DNA of 50,937 nt from Anaerolineaceae bacterium (GTDB taxonomy: Bacteria > Chloroflexota > Anaerolineae > Anaerolineales > Anaerolineaceae): the NCBI GenBank assembly GCA_003524305.1, contig DQHW01000041.1, positions 1 through 50,937 on the forward strand, given 5' to 3'. This document shows positions 1 to 8,983 of this stretch, in pieces. Numbering within the stretch: position 1 is the stretch's first letter; the number at the start of each line of letters is the position of its first letter. A model generated the notes under the pieces. That model saw only the letters and a program-made list of their open reading frames with translations, was not told where the DNA came from and did no database searches. The position numbers and the translations under genes are program-made.

Positions 1-37
1 GAGTGGATATCATCCCTCGATGGGAAGCAATGACCTT

Positions 38-67
38 AAATAGAAAATCCGCCTATGCAGACGGATT
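38..67 (-). terminator. Probable terminator of the initiator tRNA gene
   Basis: On the minus strand, just past the tRNA 3' end, a 6-bp stem (AATCCG/CGGATT, 46-51 with 62-67) is followed by a T-rich tail. A second short stem (38-43 with 68-73) can extend it. Its position 12 bases after the tRNA fits an intrinsic terminator. Confidence 0.6.
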
Positions 68-78
68 CTATTTATTAG

Positions 79-150
79 TAGCGGGGAGTGGATTCGAACC
101 ACTGACCTCCGGGTTATGAGCCCGACGAGCTGCCACTGCTCTACCCCGCA
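79..150 (-). tRNA. Initiator tRNA-Met (CAT anticodon)
   Basis: The reverse complement folds as a cloverleaf of 72 nt without an encoded CCA. The anticodon loop CTCATAA carries CAT. The anticodon stem has the three consecutive G-C pairs typical of initiators. The first acceptor position is T facing T (1-72 mismatch), the feature that separates bacterial initiator tRNA from elongator tRNA-Met. The T-arm (AGTGG, TTCGAAT, CCACT) and D-stem (GAGC/GCTC) are intact; the D-loop is short. CCA must be added after transcription. The gene lies divergently from the tsaE-tsaB-rimI genes. Confidence 0.95.
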
Positions 151-233
151 TCGCGAGTTCCTATAATACCACCAGCATTTACCCCCGTCAAGTTAATAAT
201 CCTTCCTGTTAATCCTTCCTACCCAATTCTGCT

Positions 234-261
234 TGTTTGGAACCCCACTCTGCCTTATAAT
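234..261 (+). promoter_or_regulatory. Promoter of the tsaE operon, probably leaderless
   Basis: TTGTTT (234-239), a 16-base spacer and a perfect TATAAT (256-261) lie just before the ATG at 271. The expected transcription start, about 7 bases after the -10, would fall within about 3 bases of the start codon. No Shine-Dalgarno site is present. Confidence 0.6.
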
Positions 262-270
262 TTCAACATT

Positions 271-765
271 ATGCCAATCATGACCGCCAACTCAATGGAT
301 TTTATCAGCCGCAGCGCCGAACAAACCCGCCGCCTGGGCATGCGCCTGGGAAGTCTGCTTCAGCCCGGTGATGTGCTGGCCCTCAGCGGAGATCTGGGCG
401 CCGGAAAAACCACCCTTGTGCAGGGCATCGCGCAAGGTTGGGGTTCTACAGATTCTGTTTCAAGCCCCACTTTTGTGCTGGTCAATGTCTATCGCCGCCC
501 CGACGGCGGATTACTGCACCACATGGATGCCTACCGCGTGGAATCTGCGCTGGAAGCTGAAGATCTTGATCTGGATGCCATGGTTTCCACCGGCGCCCTG
601 ATCGTCGAATGGGCAGAACGCATTACCGATGCACTTCCAAAAGATATTCTGAAGGTTAATATGAAATGGATCGCAGATGAACACCGCAGTATGGTGTTCA
701 ATCCGGTTGGCAGCCGTAACCAGCAACTCCTCGCAGATTTTAAACGTCAAACTTTTGGAGGTTGA
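271..765 (+). CDS. tsaE: tRNA threonylcarbamoyladenosine biosynthesis ATPase TsaE
   Basis: TsaE is the small ATPase that supports the TsaB-TsaD complex, which transfers threonylcarbamoyl to A37 of ANN-decoding tRNAs (t6A) in the cytoplasm. The 164-residue product shows a Walker A motif GDLGAGKTT at 40-48, the SSPTF motif at 64-68, the D-Y pair of the MDAYR segment near 85 and the VEWAER segment near 112-117, all typical of the family, at normal length. The start at 271 follows a TATAAT by 9 bases. An in-frame ATG at 280 is an alternative. The gene is one base upstream of tsaB, whose ribosome binding site lies inside its last codons. Confidence 0.95.
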   Translation: MPIMTANSMDFISRSAEQTRRLGMRLGSLLQPGDVLALSGDLGAGKTTLVQGIAQGWGSTDSVSSPTFVLVNVYRRPDGGLLHHMDAYRVESALEAEDLDLDAMVSTGALIVEWAERITDALPKDILKVNMKWIADEHRSMVFNPVGSRNQQLLADFKRQTFGG

Positions 766-766
766 A

Positions 767-1438
767 ATGTTGTTAGCCATTGATACCTCAACGCAAGTCA
801 TGGGCATTTCCCTGTACGATGACCCGATGGTCGTGGGTGAAATGCAGTGGACCTCCGCCAATCACCACACTGTAGAGTTGACAACCGCTGTGGAGCTATT
901 AATGAAGCGCTGCGGTGTGAAACCAGTTGACCTTTCTCTCTTGGTGGTCGCGCTTGGTCCTGGCACTTTTACAGGCTTGCGCATCGGATTGGCTTTTGCA
1001 AAAGGGCTCGCTTTTTCGCTTCATCTGCCCATGATCGGCGTTCCCACCTTTGAATATATGGCCGCAGCCCAGCCATTATCTGATTTGCCAATGGCGATCA
1101 TTTTGCCTGCTGGAAGAAAACGTCTGGCCGTGGGGTGGTTTGAGGTTCAAGATTCCCGCTGGCAGACTACATCCAAACCCGAAGTAATGACCCCTGAAGA
1201 ATTATCTGAAAAAATCGCCGGCCCAACCATGCTTTGCGGTGAACTGACTGCAGCAGAACGTCAAACCTTGAGCCGCAAATGGAAGAATGCTCTACTCACT
1301 TCTCCCGCCCAGGCAACGAGACACCCATCCATGCTTGCCGAGATTGGCTGGCAGCGCTGGCAGGCCGGGCAGCGTGACGACCCTGTGCTATTGTCTCCCA
1401 TCTACCTGCATATCGCAGGCGGCGGACTCCCCGAGTGA
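767..1438 (+). CDS. tsaB: tRNA threonylcarbamoyladenosine biosynthesis protein TsaB
   Basis: TsaB is the non-catalytic actin-fold partner of TsaD in t6A synthesis. The 223-residue product starts MLLAIDTSTQ, the usual phosphate-1-like strand, and has the diagnostic GPGTFTGLR at 64-72. The C-terminal half is variable, as in the family. The ATG at 767 is chosen because GGAGG lies at 757-761 and the protein then starts at the conserved position; the reading frame upstream of it overlaps tsaE and is not coding. TsaD is not in the window. Confidence 0.95.
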   Translation: MLLAIDTSTQVMGISLYDDPMVVGEMQWTSANHHTVELTTAVELLMKRCGVKPVDLSLLVVALGPGTFTGLRIGLAFAKGLAFSLHLPMIGVPTFEYMAAAQPLSDLPMAIILPAGRKRLAVGWFEVQDSRWQTTSKPEVMTPEELSEKIAGPTMLCGELTAAERQTLSRKWKNALLTSPAQATRHPSMLAEIGWQRWQAGQRDDPVLLSPIYLHIAGGGLPE

Positions 1439-1442
1439 TTCC

Positions 1443-1928
1443 TTGAACGCAATTTCATCACCCGAAATCAGGCGCATGACCCTCAACGATTTGGAGGAAG
1501 TGATTCGGCTTGACCATGCATCCTTTTCACTTCCCTGGCCTGAAAGTTCCTTCCGCTTCGAGATTGAGAAGAACGAGTGTTCGCGTTGCTGGGTTGCCCT
1601 GTTGGATCAAAAAATTGTTGGCATCATGGTTGCATGGATAATTGTGGATGAAATCCACATTGCCACTTTCGCTGTGGACCCAGTTTTCCGCAGGCAGGGT
1701 ATTGCGCAAAAGTTGCTGGCTCATACCCTGGTGGATGGCCTGAACTCAGGTGGTGAAAAAGGATTTCTCGAGGTGCGTGAAGGCAATCTTCCAGCGCGCC
1801 GACTCTATGAGAAATTTGGATTTGAAGATATTGGCATCCGCAAGAATTATTACAAGGATAACGGAGAAAATGCCGTATTGATGAACCTTGAAAACCCGGA
1901 TATTGATATGTTGGAATCATTGCGGTAA
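1443..1928 (+). CDS. rimI: Ribosomal protein S18 alanine N-acetyltransferase RimI (GNAT)
   Basis: This GNAT enzyme is predicted to acetylate the N-terminal alanine of ribosomal protein S18 using acetyl-CoA. The product shows IRRMTLNDLEEV at its start, the acetyl-CoA loop RRQGIA, and the RimI-like EVREGN...ARRLYEKFGF segment. RimI is often next to tsaB, as here. The start is uncertain: a TTG at 1443, just after the tsaB stop, keeps the conserved IRRMT segment, whereas the first ATG (1476) would cut into it. No strong ribosome binding site is visible, so coupling to tsaB translation is likely. Confidence 0.88.
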   Translation: MNAISSPEIRRMTLNDLEEVIRLDHASFSLPWPESSFRFEIEKNECSRCWVALLDQKIVGIMVAWIIVDEIHIATFAVDPVFRRQGIAQKLLAHTLVDGLNSGGEKGFLEVREGNLPARRLYEKFGFEDIGIRKNYYKDNGENAVLMNLENPDIDMLESLR

Positions 1929-1975
1929 GGTAAAATTGACCTGTTCCGTAAGTGCGTTGTTCCGGAGGACATTCC

Positions 1976-2626
1976 GTGGAATCCATTGAGATCATGCAAG
2001 AGATTGCAAAACAGGTATCTGTTTGCGAAAAATGCAATTTGCATTTAACTCGCAAACGTTCGGTGCCGGGCGAAGGACCGATCAATGCACATATGCTTTT
2101 CATAGGTGAAGGTCCCGGATTTAACGAGAACGAAATGGGACGCCCCTTTGTTGGCCAGGCTGGCAAGTTCCTGGACGAGTTGATCAGGCACGCCGGCTAT
2201 CAACGTCAGGATGTTTTTATCACCAATGTGGTAAAATGCCGTCCGCCCGAAAACCGCGACCCCTTGCCTGATGAATTGACTGCTTGTGCAGTCTATCTGG
2301 ATCAGCAGATAGCCACCATTAACCCGGATATAATAGTCACGCTCGGCAGATTTTCAATGGCCAAGTTTTTTCCGATGGCCCGCATCAGTGCCATCCACGG
2401 CAAAGCGGCCTGGGTGGGCGATCGTTTGATTGTACCCATGTACCATCCGGCTGCCGCGCTGCACCAGCCGAACCTGAAGAATGATATTATTGCCGACTTC
2501 AAAGCCCTGCCGCTCGCGATTGAAGAAGCTCAAAAGAAAAAATTAGCCCAGGCTCAAAAACGAATGGAAATGGAAAAGCCTGTGGTTCCTCCCGCTGATT
2601 CAGTGGAACAATTAAGTCTATTCTAA
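1976..2626 (+). CDS. Family 4 uracil-DNA glycosylase (Fe-S)
   Basis: This enzyme removes uracil from DNA to start base-excision repair. The 216-residue product has four cysteines placed as in family 4 enzymes, C17-x2-C20 and C88...C104, which should hold a 4Fe-4S cluster. It also has the active-site segment GEGPGFNEN (44-52) and the MYHPAA segment with His157. The GTG at 1976 is chosen because GGAGGA precedes it by 6 bases; longer starts lack such a site. The Lys/Gln/Glu-rich tail after about residue 180 is not part of the fold. Confidence 0.93.
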   Translation: MESIEIMQEIAKQVSVCEKCNLHLTRKRSVPGEGPINAHMLFIGEGPGFNENEMGRPFVGQAGKFLDELIRHAGYQRQDVFITNVVKCRPPENRDPLPDELTACAVYLDQQIATINPDIIVTLGRFSMAKFFPMARISAIHGKAAWVGDRLIVPMYHPAAALHQPNLKNDIIADFKALPLAIEEAQKKKLAQAQKRMEMEKPVVPPADSVEQLSLF

Positions 2627-2644
2627 ATAACAACCAGGTGAAAA

Positions 2645-3961
2645 ATGGATCTTTCAAGTCAGCTCATTGAAAAATTACAAAATAAATCTGCGCGTGTGGC
2701 AGTATTGGGGATGGGATATGTAGGTCTGCCTTTTGCCACCGTCTTTGCCGAAGCAGGTTTTGAAGTTATCGGCATTGACCCGATCAAAGAAAAGATGGAA
2801 CGCCTCAACCGCGGCGAAAGCTACATCATGGATGTGCCCACCGAACAGGTGGCGCGCTTTGTGAAAACCGGCAAACTTAAAGGCACCAGCGATTATGCCG
2901 TGCTCAAAGATATTGATGCAGTGGCAATTTGTGTACCGACCCCGCTGCGGCAAACCGGCGACCCCGATCTCTCTTTCATCATTAATGCAGCCGAGGGGTT
3001 GGCTCCTTACGTGCATGCAGGCATGGTGGTGGTCCTGGAATCCAGCACATATCCAGGTACGACGCGCGAATTGGTGTTGCCAGCACTCACCGAAAAAAGC
3101 GGATTGATTGCCGGTGAGAATGTCTTTATCGCTTTTTCACCCGAACGGGTAGACCCTGGCCGCGAAGATTGGACCACCAAGAATACTCCCAAGGTCATTG
3201 GCGGCATCACCGAAAAATGCACCGAAGTATCGGCTGCCTGGTATGCCCAGGCATTGGATAAAGTGGTGCCCGTCACCTCCACTGAAGTGGCCGAAATGGC
3301 CAAGTTGCTCGAAAACACCTTTCGTATGATCAACATTGGCTTTGTCAACGAACTGGCGCTGATGTGCGATCGCCTGGGTGTTGATGTCTGGGAAGTGATT
3401 GACGCCGCCGCCACCAAGCCGTTTGGCTTCATGAAATTCCAGCCTGGACCCGGGTTAGGCGGTCACTGCATTCCCATTGATCCTCTTTACCTCTCCTGGA
3501 AACTGCACTCCCTCAACTATACTGCCCGCTTTATTGAGCTGGCTTCAGAGATCAACCTCAGTATGCCCCGTTTCGTCATCACCAAGGTGCAAGACGGTCT
3601 GAACGATCACCAGAAATCGTTGAAAGGCAGCGATGTGTTGGTGTTGGGTGCCGCCTACAAACCCGATATTGATGATTTACGCGAATCACCGGCAATTGAT
3701 GTGATCATGCTGCTGCAAGCCAAAGGCGCCAAGGTCAGTTATCACGACCCTTACATTCCATCGATTAAACTGGATGACAAGAAAATTGAATCCGTGCCGG
3801 ATGTGATGAAAGCTGTCAAATCTGCAGATTGTGTGGTGATCATCACCAACCACAAAGTCTACGATTATGCCGAAATCTTAAAGGAATCCAAACTGATCAT
3901 TGATACCAGAAATGCATTAGGCAAAGCTGGGACAAAAAATTCAAAGGTGGTACGTCTTTAA
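2645..3961 (+). CDS. UDP-N-acetylhexosamine / UDP-glucose 6-dehydrogenase (WbpA/TviB-type)
   Basis: This enzyme oxidises C6 of a UDP-sugar in two NAD-dependent steps, giving a uronic acid for surface polysaccharide. The 438-residue protein has the N-terminal NAD motif GMGYVGLPFA (22-31), the SSTYPGTTRE and FSPERVDPG segments, a conserved lysine in the AATKPFGF segment and the catalytic cysteine at about residue 275 in GLGGHCIP. FSPERVDPG and overall length resemble UDP-GlcNAc and UDP-ManNAc dehydrogenases more than UDP-glucose dehydrogenase, but the substrate is not certain. It is first in the polysaccharide operon; its stop overlaps the next start as TAATG. Confidence 0.92.
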   Translation: MDLSSQLIEKLQNKSARVAVLGMGYVGLPFATVFAEAGFEVIGIDPIKEKMERLNRGESYIMDVPTEQVARFVKTGKLKGTSDYAVLKDIDAVAICVPTPLRQTGDPDLSFIINAAEGLAPYVHAGMVVVLESSTYPGTTRELVLPALTEKSGLIAGENVFIAFSPERVDPGREDWTTKNTPKVIGGITEKCTEVSAAWYAQALDKVVPVTSTEVAEMAKLLENTFRMINIGFVNELALMCDRLGVDVWEVIDAAATKPFGFMKFQPGPGLGGHCIPIDPLYLSWKLHSLNYTARFIELASEINLSMPRFVITKVQDGLNDHQKSLKGSDVLVLGAAYKPDIDDLRESPAIDVIMLLQAKGAKVSYHDPYIPSIKLDDKKIESVPDVMKAVKSADCVVIITNHKVYDYAEILKESKLIIDTRNALGKAGTKNSKVVRL

Positions 3962-4938
3962 TGACAAAGTATCTGGTCACAGGGGCTGCCGGTTTTATCG
4001 CTCGCCGAGTCATTGAAAAGTTGACCAGCGATGGGCACCAGGTTGTCGGTGTGGATAATGTCAACGACTCTTATGATGTGCGTTTAAAACAATGGCGGTT
4101 GAACCGTCTTTCTGCATTAAAAGAGTTTACCTTCATCAAAGATGATATTTGCCGTCCGGGAATGTTTGATGATGTTTCACGCAAACACCCTGACTGCCAG
4201 GCTGTGATCCATCTGGCGGCGCGAGCAGGGGTGCGTCAGGCGGTTGAAATGCCTGATGTCTATTTGCAGACCAATGCCGCCGGTACGCTCAATGTTTTGG
4301 AGTGGTGCCGCAAGATGGGCGTCAAGAAAATGGTCATGGCATCCACCTCATCAATTTATGGTGCTAACCCGCCTTTACCCACCCCCGAAGACGCGGATTC
4401 AAGCCATCCACTGCAAATTTATGCAGCCAGTAAAAAAGCCGCTGAAGTCATGGTGCACACTTACCACCATTTGTTTGGCCTGGATGCCACCATTGTCCGC
4501 TTTTTTACCGTTTACGGTCCGGCGGGGCGGCCTGACATGGTCATGTTCCGCTTTGCACAGTGGGTGGCCGAAGGCAAAACCGTGCAGGTGACCGGTGACG
4601 GCTCGCAAATGCGCGGATTTACCAACCTTGAAGACATCGCAGATGGTGTGATTCTGTCTTTGAAGCCGCTGGGGTATGAGATCATCAACCTGGGCGGACA
4701 CGAGACTATTACCATCACTGAGCTGCTTGAAAAAATTGAGCAGCGCATTGGCAAAAAAGCCAGGGTTGAATACATTCCCCGGCACCCGGCGGATGTTGAA
4801 GCCAACTGGGCTGATGTGACCAAAGCCAGAACCATGTTGGACTGGCAGCCCAAAGTGGGTCTGGATGAGGGTATCACCGGTCTGGTCAATTGGTATATGG
4901 AACAACGGTCCTGGGTAAGCCAGGTATTAACTCCATGA
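3961..4938 (+). CDS. NAD-dependent nucleotide-sugar epimerase (extended SDR)
   Basis: The enzyme probably inverts C4 of a UDP-sugar or UDP-uronic acid, a natural step after the upstream dehydrogenase. The 325-residue product has the Rossmann motif GAAGFIA near residue 8, where the third glycine of the usual GxxGxxG is alanine. It has an STSSIYG segment and the catalytic Y154-x3-K158. The ARAGVRQAVEMP and NAAGTLNVLE segments resemble UDP-glucuronate 4-epimerases. The start codon overlaps the previous stop by one base, and the stop overlaps the flippase start by four, so translation is coupled. Confidence 0.9.
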   Translation: MTKYLVTGAAGFIARRVIEKLTSDGHQVVGVDNVNDSYDVRLKQWRLNRLSALKEFTFIKDDICRPGMFDDVSRKHPDCQAVIHLAARAGVRQAVEMPDVYLQTNAAGTLNVLEWCRKMGVKKMVMASTSSIYGANPPLPTPEDADSSHPLQIYAASKKAAEVMVHTYHHLFGLDATIVRFFTVYGPAGRPDMVMFRFAQWVAEGKTVQVTGDGSQMRGFTNLEDIADGVILSLKPLGYEIINLGGHETITITELLEKIEQRIGKKARVEYIPRHPADVEANWADVTKARTMLDWQPKVGLDEGITGLVNWYMEQRSWVSQVLTP

Positions 4939-6308
4939 GTCAATTGAAAGAAAAGCTTTCACGATTTCTCAAAGAAAATCCCATCTTTAGCCGGTTTTTG
5001 AAAAATTCCGGCTATATGTTTTCTTCAAGCACAATCAGCGTAGGATTGGTGGCGGTGCAGAGTATTTTGGCTGCCAGTCTGTTGGGTAAATCTCAATTGG
5101 GGTTGATCACCCTTGCTATTTCTTCTGTGACAACCATCAATCAGATCTTCTCCTTTCGCATGGGTGAATTTGTTATCCGTTTTTTCACCAAGGCAAAAGA
5201 AGAACACGGACTAGAGCACGCCAAAGCTGTAATCAAGTCATCCATTTTTATTGAGAGCGTTACTTCGATTCTTGCTTTTATTTTTCTGATTTTGATTGCC
5301 CCGGTGGCAGCCCCTTTATTTGTTACTGATTTTGATCCTGCATTATTATCACCATTGATCCAACTTTTTGGCATCTCGATTCTGGCGAACCTTTTTACAG
5401 AAACGGCCAACGGTGTTCTAAGGGTTACCAACCATTACAAGACCCAGGCAGCAATAGGTTTGATCCATTCCATCCTTACCTTTTCAATTATCACTTTGGC
5501 TTTCATCTTTAAATGGGGATTTCTGGTTGTTTTGTTGGCTTACCTGGTGGGAAAAATCTTTATCGGTGTCAGCCCCATGCTGATGGCTTTAAGGGTTATG
5601 CCCCGTGAATTTGGAAGCGGCTGGTGGAAAACCAGGATTTCGATTTTGACCTCAGCGAAAGAAATGGCTCGTTTTGTGGTCAGCACCAATTTAAGCGGAA
5701 CCATCAAACAGCTTTCCAATGAAAGTGAAGGCTTGTGGATTGGTTTGTTTATTGATGAAAGTGCAGTAGGTCTTTATAAAGTAGCCATGAGTGTGGCGAA
5801 TTTGCTGACCATCCCCATTACCCCGTTTATTCAAACTGCCTTTCCAGAAATTACGCGTTGCGCCATCTCAAAGAAATGGGCTCAGTTACGCAAATTGCTG
5901 CGCCAGATCACATTGCTGGCGTCAGCCTGGACCATCCCTGCCACCCTGTTTCTGGTGATTTTCGGAAAGTGGATTCTGACATATATATACACACCTGAAT
6001 TTGAATATACTTCCGCCTTCATTCCAATGATTATATTGCTGGCGGGCTATGCATTCACGAATATTTTCTTTTGGAATCGCAGTCTGCTGCTCTCTTTTGG
6101 CAAAGCCAACATACCGTTGCTTGTTCTGGCGGTGGGCGGCATATTAAAGATGGCATTAACCTTAGTGGTGGTTCCCGTCTACGGCATCAACGGCGAAGCT
6201 GCACTGCTTTCAGCATATTTCATTCTGACTACAGGTGTTATGATTTTGATAGGCTACACTGTGATAAAGAAATCAGAAACGCTTGAGCCTGAAATTGAGG
6301 CTGCATGA
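4935..6308 (+). CDS. Polysaccharide flippase, Wzx/MATE-like
   Basis: This membrane protein probably flips lipid-linked oligosaccharide units across the membrane. The 457-residue product has 12 or more hydrophobic helices, starting near residue 25, with the pattern of polysaccharide transporters. The ATG at 4935 is chosen because it forms an ATGA overlap with the epimerase stop; an upstream frame extension lies within the epimerase. It ends in another ATGA overlap with the glycosyltransferase at 6305. No polymerase (Wzy) is obvious in the operon unless the protein at 7435 fills that role. Confidence 0.88.
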   Translation: MSQLKEKLSRFLKENPIFSRFLKNSGYMFSSSTISVGLVAVQSILAASLLGKSQLGLITLAISSVTTINQIFSFRMGEFVIRFFTKAKEEHGLEHAKAVIKSSIFIESVTSILAFIFLILIAPVAAPLFVTDFDPALLSPLIQLFGISILANLFTETANGVLRVTNHYKTQAAIGLIHSILTFSIITLAFIFKWGFLVVLLAYLVGKIFIGVSPMLMALRVMPREFGSGWWKTRISILTSAKEMARFVVSTNLSGTIKQLSNESEGLWIGLFIDESAVGLYKVAMSVANLLTIPITPFIQTAFPEITRCAISKKWAQLRKLLRQITLLASAWTIPATLFLVIFGKWILTYIYTPEFEYTSAFIPMIILLAGYAFTNIFFWNRSLLLSFGKANIPLLVLAVGGILKMALTLVVVPVYGINGEAALLSAYFILTTGVMILIGYTVIKKSETLEPEIEAA

Positions 6309-7438
6309 AAATAGCCTATATCGCCACTTCAAGCATTCCTTCTTCCACCGCCAACAGCATTCAAGTCATGAAGGTTTGCCAGGCATTGACTCAACAGGGA
6401 CATGAAGTTCACCTGCTCATCCCTGGCAGCGGCGATCTTAACTGGGATGAACTGACCAGGCAATATGGTTTGACCAACCGGTTCCCGATTACACGCATAT
6501 CATCTGTAAAGGCGCTTAAACGGTTTGATTTTATTTTCAAGGCGCTTGAACTGGCCAAAACCCTTAAAGCGGATGCAGTTTACACGCGTATGTTGTGGGT
6601 GGCAGTCATTGCCCAACTTCGCCATGTTCCCGTGATGCTCGAACTGCATGATGTGCCGGCTGGACGTTTGGGCAAACCCCTGTTTTTGCGTTATTTAAAA
6701 TCAAATTCAAAAAAACTAACCGTGATGATCACCAGTGCTTTAGGTAAGGTGATCGAAAAGCGATTTGAAATCTCCATCCCTGAAAAATCAATAGTCATCG
6801 CACCAGACGGCGTGGATGATGCCCGGTATAAAGACCTACCCCAACCTGTTGAAGCCAGAAGGCAGTTGGTGCTCGAAGAAGGGTTGACCGCAGTATATAC
6901 TGGCGGTTTTTACAAGGGGCGAGGGTTGGAACTGTTGGTTGATTTGGCCAGGGAATTCCCGCAGGTGAGGTTCTTATGGGTGGGCGGTAAACCCGAAGCG
7001 GTGGCTGGTTGGAAGACTGTGATTTATAATCTTAATCTTAAAAACATTCAACTTACCGGGTTCATCCCCAATGAGCAGCTTCCGCTTTACCAGGCTGCCG
7101 GTGAGATCCTTTTGATGCCGTTTGGCAAGTCTGTTTCAGGCAGCAGCGGCGGCAACACCGCTGATGTATGCAGTCCGCTCAAGATGTTTGAATATATGGC
7201 TGCCGGACGTGCCATTTTGACTAGCGACCTACCCGTCTTGCGAGAAGTGCTCAATGAAAACAACGCGCTATTTTATGCCATTGAAAATTTTGATGATCTA
7301 AAGGCAAAATTCACCATGCTAATAAGTGATTCTGAATTTCGAGACAAACTGTCCAGACAGGCTAGAACAGATGTTGCCCAATATACCTGGCAGAAACGTA
7401 TGCAAAAGATTGTTGAACGTTTTACCGAGGATTTATGA
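6305..7438 (+). CDS. Glycosyltransferase family 4 (GT-B)
   Basis: A 377-residue GT-B enzyme that should transfer a sugar from a nucleotide donor to a lipid-linked acceptor at the cytoplasmic face. The N-terminus (KIAYIATSSIPS, then NSIQVMKVCQAL) is typical of GT4 acceptor domains. The C-terminal donor domain shows GGFYKGRG, a GFIPNEQLPLYQAA segment and PLKMFEYMAAGRAI, which carries the conserved glutamate that contacts the sugar. It overlaps the flippase and the downstream gene by 4 bases each. Donor and linkage cannot be read from the sequence. Confidence 0.92.
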   Translation: MKIAYIATSSIPSSTANSIQVMKVCQALTQQGHEVHLLIPGSGDLNWDELTRQYGLTNRFPITRISSVKALKRFDFIFKALELAKTLKADAVYTRMLWVAVIAQLRHVPVMLELHDVPAGRLGKPLFLRYLKSNSKKLTVMITSALGKVIEKRFEISIPEKSIVIAPDGVDDARYKDLPQPVEARRQLVLEEGLTAVYTGGFYKGRGLELLVDLAREFPQVRFLWVGGKPEAVAGWKTVIYNLNLKNIQLTGFIPNEQLPLYQAAGEILLMPFGKSVSGSSGGNTADVCSPLKMFEYMAAGRAILTSDLPVLREVLNENNALFYAIENFDDLKAKFTMLISDSEFRDKLSRQARTDVAQYTWQKRMQKIVERFTEDL

Positions 7439-8967
7439 AGACATCTAATTTGTTGATAAAAGACAGCCTTTTGGCTTTGGGTTCAGGGGTTGTTATGGGG
7501 GCAGTTATTAGTTCCTTTAGCGATGGCAGTTTTTGGTTTGGCTGGTTGAAAAGCGGTTTGTTGACTGCCATTCTGCTGCTCGGTTTGATCCGCGTCTGGC
7601 GGTTGGCGGGGGCTGGTCGAACTTTGGCTTTGCTCATGTTGGTTGCTTTCACTCTCCGTGTTGCGTTTGGCATCTTCCTGAACCAGGGGTTACCCCAATT
7701 GGGATTCGATAACCCGGTGCAGAATACTGGCTATGTGTTTTCTGATGCCCACGATCGCGACCAGGCGGCTTATCAAATCGCCATTTCAGGCAAAGCCTGG
7801 CTGCCGCAAATCAAGGCAAATATTGCGACCGATCAATACGGTGGATTGTTGGCCTTTAGCGCACTTGTATATTGGATTTTCTCAGCCGATGTACACCGTC
7901 CGTTGTTGATGGTGTTGATCTCTGCAGCGGCAATGGCGGCGGGTCTGGCTTTTCTTTTCGCTTTTGTCCACCGTAAATGGGGTAATAAAGTAGCCCTGAT
8001 TGCGGGCTGGGTATTCGCGCTTTATCCTGACAGCATTCTATTGGGCAGCTCTCAGATGCGCGAGCCAATTCTGATCGGTTTGACCTGTCTGCTCTTATGG
8101 AGCGTTCAGAATTTGAAAAGCAAACCACTTCTTTCGACTATTTTTGCCTTGGTTATCAGTTCAGTAACCTGCCTGTTTTCAGTTCCGGTGGCTGGCGCGG
8201 CTTTTACTTTGGTTTTGGGAATGGTGTTTTTTGAATGGCTGCACGATCAAACAAAAATGCAGACGAAGAGAAATGCAATTCTTTTATTTGCGGTTTTCCT
8301 GGTTCTGGTAGGTCTGACCGGTTGGTATTGGCTAAAAGAAAGTCTTTCATACGAATTTTCAATGGCTGTTTCTGGATCAGGCTGGATAACCGCATTGTTA
8401 GACCAATATGGAGAACAATACCAGATTCCCCTGATCACTTTTTACGGGTTGACCCAACCGCTTCTGCCCGCAGCCCTGGTGGATTCATCCCTGCCGATTT
8501 GGAAGGGTATTGCCATCTTCCGTGCGGCGGGATGGTTCTTCATAATTCCCTTCTTGCTTTACGCGTTTGCGGCAGTGATTAAAAACCGAAAAGAAGAGAA
8601 GGGTTCACAGCTTATTTTCATCAGCCTGGCTTTGGCTGCCTGGATTCTGATCTCCTCTTTGCGCGCCGGTGGGGATCAATGGGATAATCCGCGCTACCGC
8701 ACCACTTTTTTGCCCTGGATTGCGATTTTGGTGGGTTGGGTTTGGATGCATTTGCGCCAGGGAAAACACCCATGGTTTTGGCGGATTGTCTCAATGGAAG
8801 TTATTTTCATTTTTGTATTTCTGGATTGGTATCTTTATCGCAACTTCAATTGGGGTCCTGCGATTCCTTTTCCATACTTGATTCTTTTCCTTGGCGCATC
8901 CATCGTGTTGATTTTGGCTGGCGGGTTCATCTGGGATAAAAAAATCACCGGCAAGAAACTCCGGTGA
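7435..8967 (+). CDS. Multi-pass membrane protein, possible GT-C glycosyltransferase
   Basis: A 510-residue integral membrane protein with about 11-12 hydrophobic helices. After the first few helices comes a hydrophilic loop with a DAHDRDQAAY segment near residues 103-112. Acidic residues in the first large outer loop are typical of GT-C enzymes that use lipid-linked sugars, as in the GT39/GT83 group, so this is a plausible final transferase or polymerase. The family is not firmly recognised. It is the last gene of the operon and starts in an ATGA overlap. A short inverted repeat (CACCGG/CCGGTG) near 8947-8966 spans the stop but lacks a T-tract. Confidence 0.75.
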   Translation: MKTSNLLIKDSLLALGSGVVMGAVISSFSDGSFWFGWLKSGLLTAILLLGLIRVWRLAGAGRTLALLMLVAFTLRVAFGIFLNQGLPQLGFDNPVQNTGYVFSDAHDRDQAAYQIAISGKAWLPQIKANIATDQYGGLLAFSALVYWIFSADVHRPLLMVLISAAAMAAGLAFLFAFVHRKWGNKVALIAGWVFALYPDSILLGSSQMREPILIGLTCLLLWSVQNLKSKPLLSTIFALVISSVTCLFSVPVAGAAFTLVLGMVFFEWLHDQTKMQTKRNAILLFAVFLVLVGLTGWYWLKESLSYEFSMAVSGSGWITALLDQYGEQYQIPLITFYGLTQPLLPAALVDSSLPIWKGIAIFRAAGWFFIIPFLLYAFAAVIKNRKEEKGSQLIFISLALAAWILISSLRAGGDQWDNPRYRTTFLPWIAILVGWVWMHLRQGKHPWFWRIVSMEVIFIFVFLDWYLYRNFNWGPAIPFPYLILFLGASIVLILAGGFIWDKKITGKKLR

Positions 8968-8983
8968 CCCTCAAGTAAAGTTA

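Noticed and set aside
511..861. A 116-codon minus-strand frame over tsaE and tsaB
   Set aside because: It is antisense to two well-recognised genes, has no ribosome binding site and no family features.
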